Origin: Limnohabitans sp.
GTDB lineage: Bacteria > Pseudomonadota > Gammaproteobacteria > Burkholderiales > Burkholderiaceae_C
Reading direction: 5' to 3'
DNA length: 64,000 nucleotides
Assembly (NCBI RefSeq): GCF_017848645.1
Contig: NZ_JAFEIF010000007.1
Location: forward strand, 105,243-169,242
Part shown: piece after piece, positions 24,444 through 33,127 of the stretch
Position numbering within the stretch: the stretch's first letter is position 1
How the letters are laid out: every line of letters begins with the position of its first letter
Notes under the pieces: model-generated
Databases searched by the model: none
What the model saw: the letters and a program-made list of their open reading frames with translations, nothing else
Told to the model about the DNA's origin: nothing
Position numbers and translations under genes: made by a program

Positions 24444-25580
24444 TTACAGGCTGGTCAGCAACATGTCGCGGTATTCGTCCGCCGAGGCGATGCGAGGGTT
24501 GGTCTTGTGGCAGTGGTCGGCCAAGGCCCCGGTGATCACCGCATCAAACAGGCTTTCGGTCACGCCCATGGCGCCCAGCCCGGTGGGCAGGCTCAAGCGG
24601 GCGCACATGTCCCGGATGGCGTCGGAAATGTCTGAGCCGCTTTGCAGACCCATGGCCTGGGCCATGCGGTTGAGGCGGTTTTCTTTTTGCACGCTTTCAG
24701 CCGCCGCGTTGAACTTCACCACCGCGGGCAAAAACATGGCGTTCAAAGTGCCGTGGTGCAGACGCGGGTTCACGCCGCCCAGGCTGTGGCTGAGCGAGTG
24801 CACGCAGCCCAAGCCTTTTTGAAAAGCCATGGCGCCTTGCATGCTGGCGCTCATCATGTTCAGACGGGCTTCGCGGTCTTGGCCGTTGACCGTGGCGCGT
24901 TCGATGTGGGCCCAACCACGGGCCAAGCCGTCGAGCGCGATGCCGTCTGCGGGCGGGTTGAAGGGCGCTGCCATGAAGGTTTCCATGCAGTGCGCGACCG
25001 CGTCCATGCCGGTCGCAGCCGTCAGGATGGGCGGGAGGCCTAAAGTCAGTTCGGGGTCGCAAATGGCCGCTTTGGGCACGATGAACCAGGAGTGGAAACC
25101 GACTTTGCGCCCGTCGTCCAGAATCAAAATCGCGCCTCGGGCCACTTCGCTGCCTGTGCCACTGGTGGTGGGCACGGCGATGATGGGGGCCACGCGGTCG
25201 GTGATCTTGAGCGAGCCGCCTTCGATGGTGGCGTAGGTTTTGAGCGGGCCTTCGTGGCTCACAGCAATCGCCACGCCTTTGGCGCAGTCGATGGCCGAGC
25301 CGCCGCCCACCGCGATCAGGCCGTCGCAGCCGCCGGCCTTGTAAATGGCCGCTGCGGCGCGAACCGCCGCCTCGGTCGGGTTGGAGGGGGTTTGGTCAAA
25401 CACGGTGACGGGCAGACCCGGCAGGGCGTCGAGCGCTTTTTGCAACACGCCAGCGGCTTTGACGCCTGCGTCGGTCACGATCAGGGGTTTGCGGATGCCC
25501 ACGCGTTCGCACTCGGCCTGGAGCAGCTTGACAGCGCCAAAGTCGATCTGGATTTGGGTGACGTAGTTGATAAAGGACAT
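24444..25580 (-). CDS. Iron-containing alcohol dehydrogenase
   Basis: A 378-aa group III (iron-dependent) dehydrogenase. The NAD-binding part contains AVGGGSAIDCAKGVAI near residue 95 and PTTSGTGSEVARGAIL near residue 138. The metal-binding part contains ATGMDAVAHCMETFM, GCVHSLSHSLGG and NPRLHHGTLNA, with the aspartate and histidine ligands. Such enzymes oxidise alcohols or 4-hydroxybutyrate-like substrates. The start at 25580 (MSFINYVTQIQIDFGA) fits the family N-terminus; a longer frame upstream has no family similarity. Confidence 0.93.
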   Translation of the reverse strand: MSFINYVTQIQIDFGAVKLLQAECERVGIRKPLIVTDAGVKAAGVLQKALDALPGLPVTVFDQTPSNPTEAAVRAAAAIYKAGGCDGLIAVGGGSAIDCAKGVAIAVSHEGPLKTYATIEGGSLKITDRVAPIIAVPTTSGTGSEVARGAILILDDGRKVGFHSWFIVPKAAICDPELTLGLPPILTAATGMDAVAHCMETFMAAPFNPPADGIALDGLARGWAHIERATVNGQDREARLNMMSASMQGAMAFQKGLGCVHSLSHSLGGVNPRLHHGTLNAMFLPAVVKFNAAAESVQKENRLNRMAQAMGLQSGSDISDAIRDMCARLSLPTGLGAMGVTESLFDAVITGALADHCHKTNPRIASADEYRDMLLTSL

Positions 25581-25788
25581 GCGATAACTCCAATCTGGCG
25601 CCCCGGTTCGGAAGTGACAGAAAAGCGGGGCAGGGCGTTGTACGATCAAAGCCCATTTTGATGCAGGAAGGCGCTGGCAACACGCCAGGGCTGTCACCCT
25701 TGTTCGGACCTTGTTGGCCCATTTTTTGACTCTTGTTTAAATTGGCCCCTGCCGCCCAGCCCTGCAGGCATCAACAACCCACACACCC

Positions 25789-26754
25789 ATGAGCAGCCAC
25801 CACACCAACCCCCGATCGTTGTTGAATGCAGCCACACGCAGCCTGATCGAGCGCGTTGAACGCGCAGGTCGCCCGCCTATGGCAGCCATGACGCCACTGC
25901 AGGCGCGTGAGTTTTACGACATCGGCGGGCCGATGCTCGACCTGCAGCCCGCGCCCCAGGTGGACCGGGTGGAAGACATCACCTTGCCAGCCCGCGACGG
26001 CCACAGCATGCCGGCCCGGCTGTATGCCCCGCGCAGCGATGCCGCTTTGCCTGTGCTGCTGTACATCCATGGCGGGGGCTTCAGTGTGGGCAGCCTCACC
26101 ACCCACGACGTGCTGTGCCGCCAACTCTCGCGCCAAGGGCACTGCGCCGTGGTGTCGCTGGACTACCGGCTGGCGCCTGAACACCGCTTTCCAACGGCGG
26201 TGCACGACAGCTGGGACGCCCTGAACTGGCTACAGCAAAACGGCCAGAACCTGGGGCTGGACACCACCCGATTGGCTGTGGGCGGCGACAGTGCAGGCGG
26301 CACCTTGGCCGCCGTGTGCGCCCTGATGGCCCGTGATGCGGGCCTGCCCCTGCGCCTGCAGCTGCTGTTTTACCCCGGCTGCATCGCCCGGCAAGACACC
26401 GCTTCGCACCACACCTTTGCAGAAGGCTTCATGCTCGACAAGACCACGGTGGACTGGTTTTTTGCCAACTACATCGACGAAGCCGACCGCGACGATTGGC
26501 GCTTTGCCCCGATGAACGCGCCCGATCACACGGGTCTGGCCCCCGCCGCCTGGATAGGCCTGGCCGAATGCGACCCGCTGGTGGACGAGGGCGTGCAGTA
26601 CGCGGACACGCTGCGCATGGCGGGTGTGGCGGTCGATCTGGAGATTTACAAAGGCGTGGTCCACGGTTTCATCACCATGGGCCGCGCCATTCCCGATGCC
26701 CTGCAAGCGCATGCCGATGCGGGCCGGGCTTTGCAACACGCTTTTGAAAGTTGA
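25789..26754 (+). CDS. Alpha/beta hydrolase of the hormone-sensitive lipase family
   Basis: A 321-aa esterase. The oxyanion motif HGGGFSVGS is near residue 94, the nucleophile motif GDSAGG near 166, the catalytic aspartate in LAECDPLVDEG near 262, and the histidine in VVHGFITMG near 292, the expected order for the HSL group. It is probably cytoplasmic and acts on short acyl esters. The next gene starts 4 bp after its stop, so the two are co-transcribed; a link to acyl-CoA or acyl-ester turnover is suggested by the thioesterase domain next door. Confidence 0.93.
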   Translation: MSSHHTNPRSLLNAATRSLIERVERAGRPPMAAMTPLQAREFYDIGGPMLDLQPAPQVDRVEDITLPARDGHSMPARLYAPRSDAALPVLLYIHGGGFSVGSLTTHDVLCRQLSRQGHCAVVSLDYRLAPEHRFPTAVHDSWDALNWLQQNGQNLGLDTTRLAVGGDSAGGTLAAVCALMARDAGLPLRLQLLFYPGCIARQDTASHHTFAEGFMLDKTTVDWFFANYIDEADRDDWRFAPMNAPDHTGLAPAAWIGLAECDPLVDEGVQYADTLRMAGVAVDLEIYKGVVHGFITMGRAIPDALQAHADAGRALQHAFES

Positions 26755-26758
26755 ACCT

Positions 26759-27616
26759 ATGAAACGCCAAGATTTCCGTTTGTCTCACCGCATGCGCGTG
26801 CGCTGGGTGGAGGTGGACATGCAAAAGATCGTTTTCAACGGTCACTACCTCATGTATTTCGACACCGCCGTCACCGAATACTGGCGGCAACTGGCCATGC
26901 CTTATGCCGAAACCATGCACCAACTGGGCGGCGATTTGTTCGTCAAAAAGGCCAGCCTGGAGTACCACGCCAGCGCCGAGATGGACGATTTTCTGGACGT
27001 GTGCATGCGCTGCGACCGGGTGGGCAACTCGTCCATGACGTTTGCGGGGGCGATTTTCCGGGGCGATGAACTGCTGATCACCAGCGAGATGGTCTATGTG
27101 TATGCCGACCCGGTGGCCAAAAAGAGCCAGCCCATCCCGGCGCCCTTGCGTGACATGCTCGAAGGCTTTGAGCGCGGCGAAGACATGGTGCAGGTGCATG
27201 TGGGTTCTTGGCACGACTTCCAGAAACACGCCAGCCCGCTGCGCCACGAGGTGTTTGTGGTGGAGCAAAAAGTGCCTGTCGAGATGGAGTTGGACCACGA
27301 AGACGACAACGCCTTGCACGCCGTGGCCCTGAACCGCATGGGGCTGTGCCTGGCCACGGGCCGCTTGATTCAGCACGCGCCCGGTGTGTCCCGCATTGGC
27401 CGAATGGCCGTCAAAAAGCAGATGCGCGGCAGTGATCTGGGTCGCCGCGTACTGCACGCCCTGATGGACGCGGCGCAGCACCGGGGCGACAAAGAGGTGA
27501 TCCTGCACGCCCAGTGCAGCGCCGAGGGGTTTTACAAACGGTCAGGTTACACCCCGCATGGGGAGGTTTTTGAGGATGCGGGGATTGCGCACATTGAGAT
27601 GGTGCGCAAGCTTTGA
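26759..27616 (+). CDS. Fusion of YbgC/FadM-type thioesterase and GNAT acetyltransferase
   Basis: This 285-aa protein has two domains. Residues 1-140 are a 4HBT hotdog thioesterase: HRMRVRWVEVDMQKIVFNGHYLMYFDTAVTEYW, with the catalytic aspartate expected in VDMQKIVFNGHY. Residues about 150-285 are a GNAT domain of the ElaA-like type (HEVFVVEQKVPVEMELDHEDD, IGRMAVKKQMRGSDLGRRVLHALMD, LHAQCSAEGFYKRSGY). The frame is continuous and no internal start is favoured, so the fusion appears real. Coupling of acyl-CoA hydrolysis to N-acylation or acetylation is conceivable but unproven. Confidence 0.88.
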   Translation: MKRQDFRLSHRMRVRWVEVDMQKIVFNGHYLMYFDTAVTEYWRQLAMPYAETMHQLGGDLFVKKASLEYHASAEMDDFLDVCMRCDRVGNSSMTFAGAIFRGDELLITSEMVYVYADPVAKKSQPIPAPLRDMLEGFERGEDMVQVHVGSWHDFQKHASPLRHEVFVVEQKVPVEMELDHEDDNALHAVALNRMGLCLATGRLIQHAPGVSRIGRMAVKKQMRGSDLGRRVLHALMDAAQHRGDKEVILHAQCSAEGFYKRSGYTPHGEVFEDAGIAHIEMVRKL

Positions 27617-27636
27617 GCCCATTACAACCGACCTGA

Positions 27637-27702
27637 TCGCGGTCGGAGACCGCTCCTACATTGAGCGCATTTGGCTTTTGTGGGAGCGGTCTCTGACCGC
27701 GA
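27637..27702. repeat. REP-like palindrome, copy 2
   Basis: Arms at 27637-27659 and 27680-27702 are imperfect inverted copies of 23 nt with a 20-nt spacer. The right arm shares GGAGCGGTCTCTGACCGCG with the element at 11381-11434, and the left arm ends in the same CCGCTCCTAC. It lies between two convergent genes, a common REP position. Confidence 0.85.
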
Positions 27703-27724
27703 ATTGCCGCGCTGGGCCACCGAC

Positions 27725-28681
27725 TCAGATGTCGGCCAGCAGGGCGTAGGGCAGGGCCAAAATGTCCAAGGCTTCGCCCTCTGAGCTGCCCACACGCCAG
27801 CCTGTTTGCATGCTCTCGGTCGTGCCGCTGACCAATGCATCAAAGCCCTGACCGCCCGGACGCGCAGAACACAGCACCACGGTGGCGCAGGGCTGCTCGG
27901 GGTCGGTGGGCGTGAAAATGTCTTGCCCGGCGGTCAATGCCACAGGGCTGTGCACCCGCGCCGTGCGGCGCTTGAGCGTGCCGCGAAACTGGCTGCGGGC
28001 GACCACTTCTTGACCGGGGTAGCAGCCTTTTTTGAAGTTCACGCCGCCTACGGACTCGTAATTGAGCATTTGGGGCACAAAAGCTTCGAACACGGGCAGG
28101 CTGACCAGGGTCACGCCGCTCATCGCTTCGGCCCAGGTCCAGACGTCGCTGGGCACGTCTGCACCTGCCGGCAGCGCATGGCCCGCTGGGGCGATCCACA
28201 AAGTGCGGGGAATTGGGGACTCGCCCAGCACTGCGGGATAAAGCGCCACCGCGTGCGCCCCGTCCTGGACCTGGGTCTGCCAAGGGGCGGTTGCGCCCAC
28301 TGCGGCCCGGGCGCTGTCGCCCAACAAGCCGCGCAATTGCCACTGGCCGGTCGCGTCGCTCATTTTGACTTTGGCGCGCAGCACAAACATGGACAGGCGC
28401 TTGAGGGTCTGGGCCAGCAAGTCCAGGCTCAAGACCAGCAGGGCGGTGTCGGGCGCGGTTTTGACCAGGATGAAGCTGGCCTGCATGCGGCCCTTGGCCG
28501 AGCAAAAGGCCGCCAAGCGCGATTGGCCCACGGGCAGCAACAACACGTCGTTGCTCAGCTGGTTGTGCAAAAAGGTTGCCGCGTCCTCGCCCTGGGCCTG
28601 GATCACGCCCAAGTGGGGCAGGGGGCTGATGCCGTTCAAGAGGGTTTGAAGCTGAGGGCTGAAATCTGCAGGGGTGTTCAT
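27725..28681 (-). CDS. ygfZ: Folate-binding protein YgfZ
   Basis: A 318-aa protein related to aminomethyltransferase GcvT. The family fingerprint KGCYPGQE is present near residue 226 (NFKKGCYPGQEVVARS), including the conserved cysteine. It also shows LPHLGVIQAQGEDAATFLHNQLSNDV at the N-terminus. YgfZ uses tetrahydrofolate to support assembly or repair of certain iron-sulfur enzymes such as MiaB. The start at 28681 (MNTPADF) fits better than an in-frame ATG 39 bp upstream. It is divergent from mltG with about 70 bp between. Confidence 0.93.
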   Translation of the reverse strand: MNTPADFSPQLQTLLNGISPLPHLGVIQAQGEDAATFLHNQLSNDVLLLPVGQSRLAAFCSAKGRMQASFILVKTAPDTALLVLSLDLLAQTLKRLSMFVLRAKVKMSDATGQWQLRGLLGDSARAAVGATAPWQTQVQDGAHAVALYPAVLGESPIPRTLWIAPAGHALPAGADVPSDVWTWAEAMSGVTLVSLPVFEAFVPQMLNYESVGGVNFKKGCYPGQEVVARSQFRGTLKRRTARVHSPVALTAGQDIFTPTDPEQPCATVVLCSARPGGQGFDALVSGTTESMQTGWRVGSSEGEALDILALPYALLADI

Positions 28682-28751
28682 GTCGCGGCTCGGTCGTCTG
28701 GCAAGGACGTGAATTATCATCCCCCCACGTTTTCAACACCCGAACAAGGAC

Positions 28752-29753
28752 ATGGCCGTGCTCAAAGGCTTGATGAAGTGGTTGGCCAGCCTGTTGCTTG
28801 TGGCCTTGAGCCTGCTGGGTGGCGCTTTCTGGTGGCTGCACCAACCCATCGACACCCGCCAGGCCACATTGGATTTGTCCATCGAACCGGGTACCTCGGC
28901 CAAAGGCATTGCGCAAGCCGTGGCCGATGCCGGGGCCCAAACTTCGCCCACGCTCTTGTTCGCGTGGTTTCGCTTGTCGGGCCAGTCGCGCCAGATGCGG
29001 GCCGGAAGTTACGAAATCCCGCCGGGCACCACCCCGCAGCGTTTGTTGAGCATGCTGGTGCGGGGCGAGGAAAGCCTGCGCACGGTGACGATTGTGGAGG
29101 GCTGGAACTGGCGGCAGGTGCGCCAGGTGCTGGCCAAGGCCGAAAACCTGCGCCCAGACAGCCGCGCCCTGTCTGATGAAGCCTTGATGGCCCAACTGGG
29201 CCGCCCCGGCGTGGCCCCGGAAGGGCGTTTTTACCCGGACACGTATTCGTACGCCAAAGGCATCAGCGACCTGGCGGTGTTGCAGCGGGCCATGAAAGCC
29301 ATGGACAAACAGCTACAACAAGCCTGGGAAGCGCGGCAACCCGGCGCTGCCTTGCAGTCGCCCGAGCAGGCGCTGATTTTGGCGAGCATCGTCGAAAAGG
29401 AAACTGGCAAGGCGCAAGACCGGGCGCAGATTTCGGGAGTGTTCAACAACCGCTTGCGCATTGGCATGCGCCTGCAAACCGACCCGACGGTGATTTATGG
29501 CTTGGGTGAAGCTTTTGACGGCAATTTGCGCCGGGTGCACCTGACGACCGACAACCCCTGGAACACCTACACCCGGGCCGGTCTGCCGCCCACGCCCATT
29601 GCCATGCCGGGCAAGGCATCCTTGCTGGCTGCGGTGCAACCGGCCAAAACGTCCGCCATTTACTTTGTGGCCAAGGGCGATGGCAGCAGCCATTTCAGCG
29701 CCACGTTGGACGAACACAACCGGGCTGTGAACCGCTACCAGCGCGGGCAGTGA
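28752..29753 (+). CDS. mltG: Endolytic murein transglycosylase MltG
   Basis: A 333-aa inner-membrane protein with one N-terminal membrane segment (about residues 7-25: LASLLLVALSLLGGAFWW). The YceG domain contains VEGWNWRQVRQVL, EGRFYPDTYSYAKG, ILASIVEKETG with the catalytic glutamate, AQISGVFNNRLRIGMRLQTDPTVIYG and NTYTRAGLPPTPI. MltG cuts nascent peptidoglycan strands and sets their length. It is followed at 58 bp by tmk and holB, the usual order in many proteobacteria. Confidence 0.96.
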   Translation: MAVLKGLMKWLASLLLVALSLLGGAFWWLHQPIDTRQATLDLSIEPGTSAKGIAQAVADAGAQTSPTLLFAWFRLSGQSRQMRAGSYEIPPGTTPQRLLSMLVRGEESLRTVTIVEGWNWRQVRQVLAKAENLRPDSRALSDEALMAQLGRPGVAPEGRFYPDTYSYAKGISDLAVLQRAMKAMDKQLQQAWEARQPGAALQSPEQALILASIVEKETGKAQDRAQISGVFNNRLRIGMRLQTDPTVIYGLGEAFDGNLRRVHLTTDNPWNTYTRAGLPPTPIAMPGKASLLAAVQPAKTSAIYFVAKGDGSSHFSATLDEHNRAVNRYQRGQ

Positions 29754-29811
29754 TCGGCGTTCAGCCCGGCATGCGGCTTCGGCGACAATCAAGGATTGAT
29801 TTCACATCTTT

Positions 29812-30453
29812 ATGAGCAGCGGCACATTCATCAGTTTTGAAGGCATCGACGGTGCGGGCAAGTCCACGCACATCGCCCGCGTGGCCGAACTGTTTCGCCA
29901 AGCGAGCAGGGCGGTGGTGCTGACCCGTGAGCCTGGCGGCACGCCATTGTCTGAAAAGCTGCGCGAGCTGGTGCTGCACGAGCCCATGGACCCGCTGACC
30001 GAGGCGCTGTTGATGTTTGCGGCTCGGCGCGAGCATTTGGTTCAGGTGATTGAGCCGGCGTTGGCCCGTGGCGATGTGGTCCTGTGCGACCGTTTCACCG
30101 ACGCCACCTTTGCCTACCAAGGCGGTGGTCGGGGCTTTGATTGGCAGCTGTTGGCCCAACTTGAGTGCATGGTGCAAGGTCTGCCTGACGGCACTTTGCG
30201 CCAACCTGACCTGACTGTTTGGTTCGACCTGGACCCCTTGATTGCGGCCGAACGCCTGGCTTCGGCCCGGGTGCCGGACAAGTTTGAGTCGCAACCGGCC
30301 GACTTTTTTGCCGCTGTGCGGGCCGGTTACGCCCGCCGCCAAGCGGAGATGCCCAGCCGTTTTGCACGCATCGATGCGGCGCAGACCATCGATGCCGTGG
30401 GCGCGGATGTGTCACGCGTCGTGCGTGATTGGCTGCGAGGAGCCGCCGCATGA
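29812..30453 (+). CDS. tmk: Thymidylate kinase
   Basis: This 213-aa enzyme phosphorylates dTMP to dTDP. The P-loop [11 protein letters not shown] is at the N-terminus, the DR(Y/F) motif is [19 protein letters not shown] near residue 92, and the lid region follows with [18 protein letters not shown]. Its stop overlaps the holB start (ATGA), matching the tmk-holB pairing seen across proteobacteria. Confidence 0.96.
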   Translation: MSSGTFISFEGIDGAGKSTHIARVAELFRQASRAVVLTREPGGTPLSEKLRELVLHEPMDPLTEALLMFAARREHLVQVIEPALARGDVVLCDRFTDATFAYQGGGRGFDWQLLAQLECMVQGLPDGTLRQPDLTVWFDLDPLIAAERLASARVPDKFESQPADFFAAVRAGYARRQAEMPSRFARIDAAQTIDAVGADVSRVVRDWLRGAAA

Positions 30454-31454
30454 GCGCCGTCTTGAACGCCCCCTGGATCGCCCGGCAAGCCACCGATTTA
30501 CTCGCCCAGCGCGGCCACGCCTGGCTGCTGCAAGGCCCGTCGGGCCTGGGCCAGTACGAACTGGCTCTGGCCTTGGCTTCGGCCTGGCTGTGCGAAAAAC
30601 CCACCGCGCAGGGCGCCTGCGGCGATTGCCCCAGCTGCCACGCGATTGCTGTGCACACCCACGCCGACCTTGAAGTGCTGATGCCCGAGACGGTGATGAT
30701 CGAGCTGGGCTGGCCTTTGTCTGAAAAAGCCCAGGACGAGATCGACAAGAAAACCCGCAAGCCCAGCAAAGAGATCCGCGTGGACGCGATGCGTGACGCG
30801 GTGGAGTTTTCGCAGCGCACCGACGCACGCGGACGCGGCAAGGCGGTGCTGGTGTTTCCGGCCGAGCGCATGAACACCATCACGGCCAACGCGCTGCTCA
30901 AAACCCTGGAAGAGCCACCGGGCGATGTGCGCTTTGTGCTGGCCACCGAGGCCAGTCACATGCTGCTGCCCACCATCCGCAGCCGCTGCTTGGCCCACAC
31001 CATGAAATGGCCCGAAGCAGACGAGGCACTGCCGTGGCTCACGGGGCAGGGCGTGCCCGCTGCGATTGCGCACGACTTGCTGCGCAGTGCGGGCGGGCGT
31101 CCCACCGATGTGCTGCGACAGGCCGAATCGGGTTTGTCGCCCGACTGGTGGGCCCATTTGCCCAAAGCCATGCGCCAGGGCGATGCCCGGCACTTGGCCG
31201 AATTGAGCCCCGCCCAAGCCATCGACGCCTTGCAAAAGCTTTGTCACGACTTGGTTCTGCGCCAAACAGGCGCTGCGCCACGCTTTTTTGACACAAGCCA
31301 ATTGCCCCCCAGCGCGGCTTCTGTGGCGGTACTGACCGACTGGTTCAAGCGTCTGATGCAATCTGCCCGCACGGCCGAACACCCTTTTAATGTTGGTCTG
31401 ATGCTCGAGGCCCTGACCGCCGACGCCCAACAAACCCTGATGTCCAAGGGCTGA
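30450..31454 (+). CDS. holB: DNA polymerase III subunit delta'
   Basis: A 334-aa clamp-loader subunit. Residues 22-45 hold a degenerate P-loop ([20 protein letters not shown]) where the Walker lysine is replaced, as is common for delta' subunits, which do not hydrolyse ATP. A four-cysteine zinc module ([10 protein letters not shown] with the preceding cysteine) and the SRC-type segment [10 protein letters not shown] are family features. The start ATG 30450 overlaps tmk by 4 bp. Confidence 0.94.
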   Translation: MSAVLNAPWIARQATDLLAQRGHAWLLQGPSGLGQYELALALASAWLCEKPTAQGACGDCPSCHAIAVHTHADLEVLMPETVMIELGWPLSEKAQDEIDKKTRKPSKEIRVDAMRDAVEFSQRTDARGRGKAVLVFPAERMNTITANALLKTLEEPPGDVRFVLATEASHMLLPTIRSRCLAHTMKWPEADEALPWLTGQGVPAAIAHDLLRSAGGRPTDVLRQAESGLSPDWWAHLPKAMRQGDARHLAELSPAQAIDALQKLCHDLVLRQTGAAPRFFDTSQLPPSAASVAVLTDWFKRLMQSARTAEHPFNVGLMLEALTADAQQTLMSKG

Positions 31455-31457
31455 ACC

Positions 31458-32264
31458 ATGTACACCGATTCCCATTGCCACCTGAATTTCCCCGAACTGA
31501 TGAACGAGCTGGACAGCATCCAGCAAGCCATGCAAGCCGCCCAAGTGACCCGCGCCCTGGTGATCTGCACCACGATGGAGAAATTTGACGAAGTGCACGG
31601 CCTGGCCATGGCCAACGACAACATGTGGGCCACGGTGGGCGTACATCCTGATAACGAAGGTGTGCGTGAGCCCAGCCTGCAGGATCTGCTGGATGGCGCC
31701 GCTCGCCCCAGAGTGGTGGCGATTGGCGAGACCGGGCTGGATTATTACCAAATGGACGAGCGCAAAGGTGGACGCACCGTGGCCGACATGGAATGGCAGC
31801 GTGAGCGTTTTCGCACGCACATCCGCGCAGCTCGTCAGACGGCCTTGCCTTTGGTCATCCACACCCGTCAGGCTTCAGACGACACCATTGCCATCTTGAA
31901 AGAAGAGGGCGAAATGGGTGGGGCAGGGTGTGCGGGCGGCGTATTCCATTGCTTCACCGAAAGCCAGCAAGTGGCCCGGGCCGCTTTGGACCTGGGTTTT
32001 TACATCTCATTTTCGGGCATCCTGACCTTCAAAACAGCGGCCGACTTGCGCGAAGTGGCTCAATTTGTGCCCGATGACCGCTTGCTCATCGAGACCGACA
32101 GCCCTTACTTGGCCCCTGTGCCTTATCGCGGCAAGACCAACAACCCGTCGTATGTGCCCTATGTGGCCAAGCTGCTGGGGGAATTGCGGGGCAGTTCATC
32201 CGAGGCCATAGGTGAGTTAACCACGAATAATTTTTTAAAGCTGTTTGAGAGAACCACCCGCTGA
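31458..32264 (+). CDS. TatD-family metal-dependent hydrolase (YcfH-like)
   Basis: A 268-aa TIM-barrel hydrolase. It begins MYTDSHCHLNFPEL with the first metal-binding histidines, and contains IGETGLDYY with the bridging glutamate, PLVIHTRQA, GVFHCFTES and IETDSPYLAPVP with the last aspartate. TatD proteins are 3'-5' DNases or deacylases; the YcfH branch is usually next to holB. It begins 3 bp after holB, consistent with an mltG-tmk-holB-tatD operon. Confidence 0.94.
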   Translation: MYTDSHCHLNFPELMNELDSIQQAMQAAQVTRALVICTTMEKFDEVHGLAMANDNMWATVGVHPDNEGVREPSLQDLLDGAARPRVVAIGETGLDYYQMDERKGGRTVADMEWQRERFRTHIRAARQTALPLVIHTRQASDDTIAILKEEGEMGGAGCAGGVFHCFTESQQVARAALDLGFYISFSGILTFKTAADLREVAQFVPDDRLLIETDSPYLAPVPYRGKTNNPSYVPYVAKLLGELRGSSSEAIGELTTNNFLKLFERTTR

Positions 32265-32281
32265 CCAAGCCAGGAAACCTC

Positions 32282-32950
32282 ATGATCTGCCTTAATAAAA
32301 TCAAAAAGTTTGTTGTTTTTATTGGGTTTTTATTGATGCCACTTTGGGGGCAAGCGGGTTCCTACGAAGACTTCTTCAAAGCTGTGCAGTCGGACGACGT
32401 CCGCACAGTGCAGGGATTGCTCCAGCGTGGTTTTGACCCCAACACCGTCAATCCCGATGGGGTGCCAGCCCTGATGATGGCAGTTCGTGGGGCTTCTTTG
32501 AAGGTGGCCGAGTTGCTGGCAGCGCATCCCCGAACCAAAACCGAGGTGCGCAACGGCAAGGACGAAAGCGTGTTGATGCTGGCCGCGCTCAAGGGCTACT
32601 TGCTCTTGGTTCAGAAGTTGGTAGACAACGATGCGGACGTGAACAAAACTGGCTGGACGCCTTTGCATTACGCCGCTTCAGGTGGCCATGTACAAGTGAT
32701 CGCGCATTTGCTCGATCACAGCGCCTACATTGATGCCGAATCACCCAATGGCACAACACCCTTGATGATGGCCGCCATGTACGGCAGCCCTGAAGCCGTC
32801 AAACACCTCATTCAAGCCGGAGCCGACTTGAGGCTCAAAAACCAATTGGGTTTGACAGCCCTTGATTTCGCGATTCGGGGCCAGCGCCATAACGCCAAAG
32901 AACTGATTGAAACAGGCTTGGCCCGTTTGGCCGCTCGCCAGAAACCTTGA
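32282..32950 (+). CDS. Exported ankyrin-repeat protein
   Basis: A 222-aa protein with an N-terminal signal segment (FVVFIGFLLMPLWGQAG) followed by five to six ankyrin repeats: RGFDPNTVNPDGVPALMMAV, the KDESVLMLAALKGYLLLVQKLVDNDADVN unit, GWTPLHYAASGGHVQVIAHL, GTTPLMMAAMYGSPEAVKHLIQAGADL and LGLTALDFAIRGQRHNA. It likely acts as a periplasmic scaffold; no enzyme domain is present. It closes the tmk-holB-tatD run. A 30.6-kb transposon starts 20 bp after its stop codon, similar to the distance between glmS and Tn7. Confidence 0.9.
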   Translation: MICLNKIKKFVVFIGFLLMPLWGQAGSYEDFFKAVQSDDVRTVQGLLQRGFDPNTVNPDGVPALMMAVRGASLKVAELLAAHPRTKTEVRNGKDESVLMLAALKGYLLLVQKLVDNDADVNKTGWTPLHYAASGGHVQVIAHLLDHSAYIDAESPNGTTPLMMAAMYGSPEAVKHLIQAGADLRLKNQLGLTALDFAIRGQRHNAKELIETGLARLAARQKP

Positions 32951-32970
32951 TCCATCCGAGAATGGTCCGT

Positions 32971-33079
32971 TCACACAAGTAAATTTGATGCTACGAACAG
33001 CTGGATCTTCCCTCTGGAGGGTGTCTCTTTCCAAGTAAAGTTGATGCTACGAATTCCAAGTAAAGTTGACGTTAAATGA
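32971..33079. repeat. Left end of the Tn7-like transposon with three binding-site-like repeats
   Basis: The repeats start CAAGTAAA and continue (A/G)TTGA(T/C)G at 32976-32997, 33032-33053 and 33057-33074; the first two also share CTACGAA. The outermost adds TCACA at the tip. The spacing (56 bp, then 25 bp) recalls the separated transposase sites at one end of Tn7. A small gap then precedes the AGGAGG ribosome site of tniA, so transposase binding could also repress the operon. Confidence 0.85.
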
Positions 33080-33127
33080 TTCTTCCTTTTTAATGAGTCT
33101 TGGATAGACCTTTAACTAGGAGGTTCT

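Noticed and set aside
32282..32950. Ankyrin gene as transposon cargo
   Set aside because: It lies outside the terminal repeats and continues the chromosomal tmk-holB-tatD run with matching codon use.
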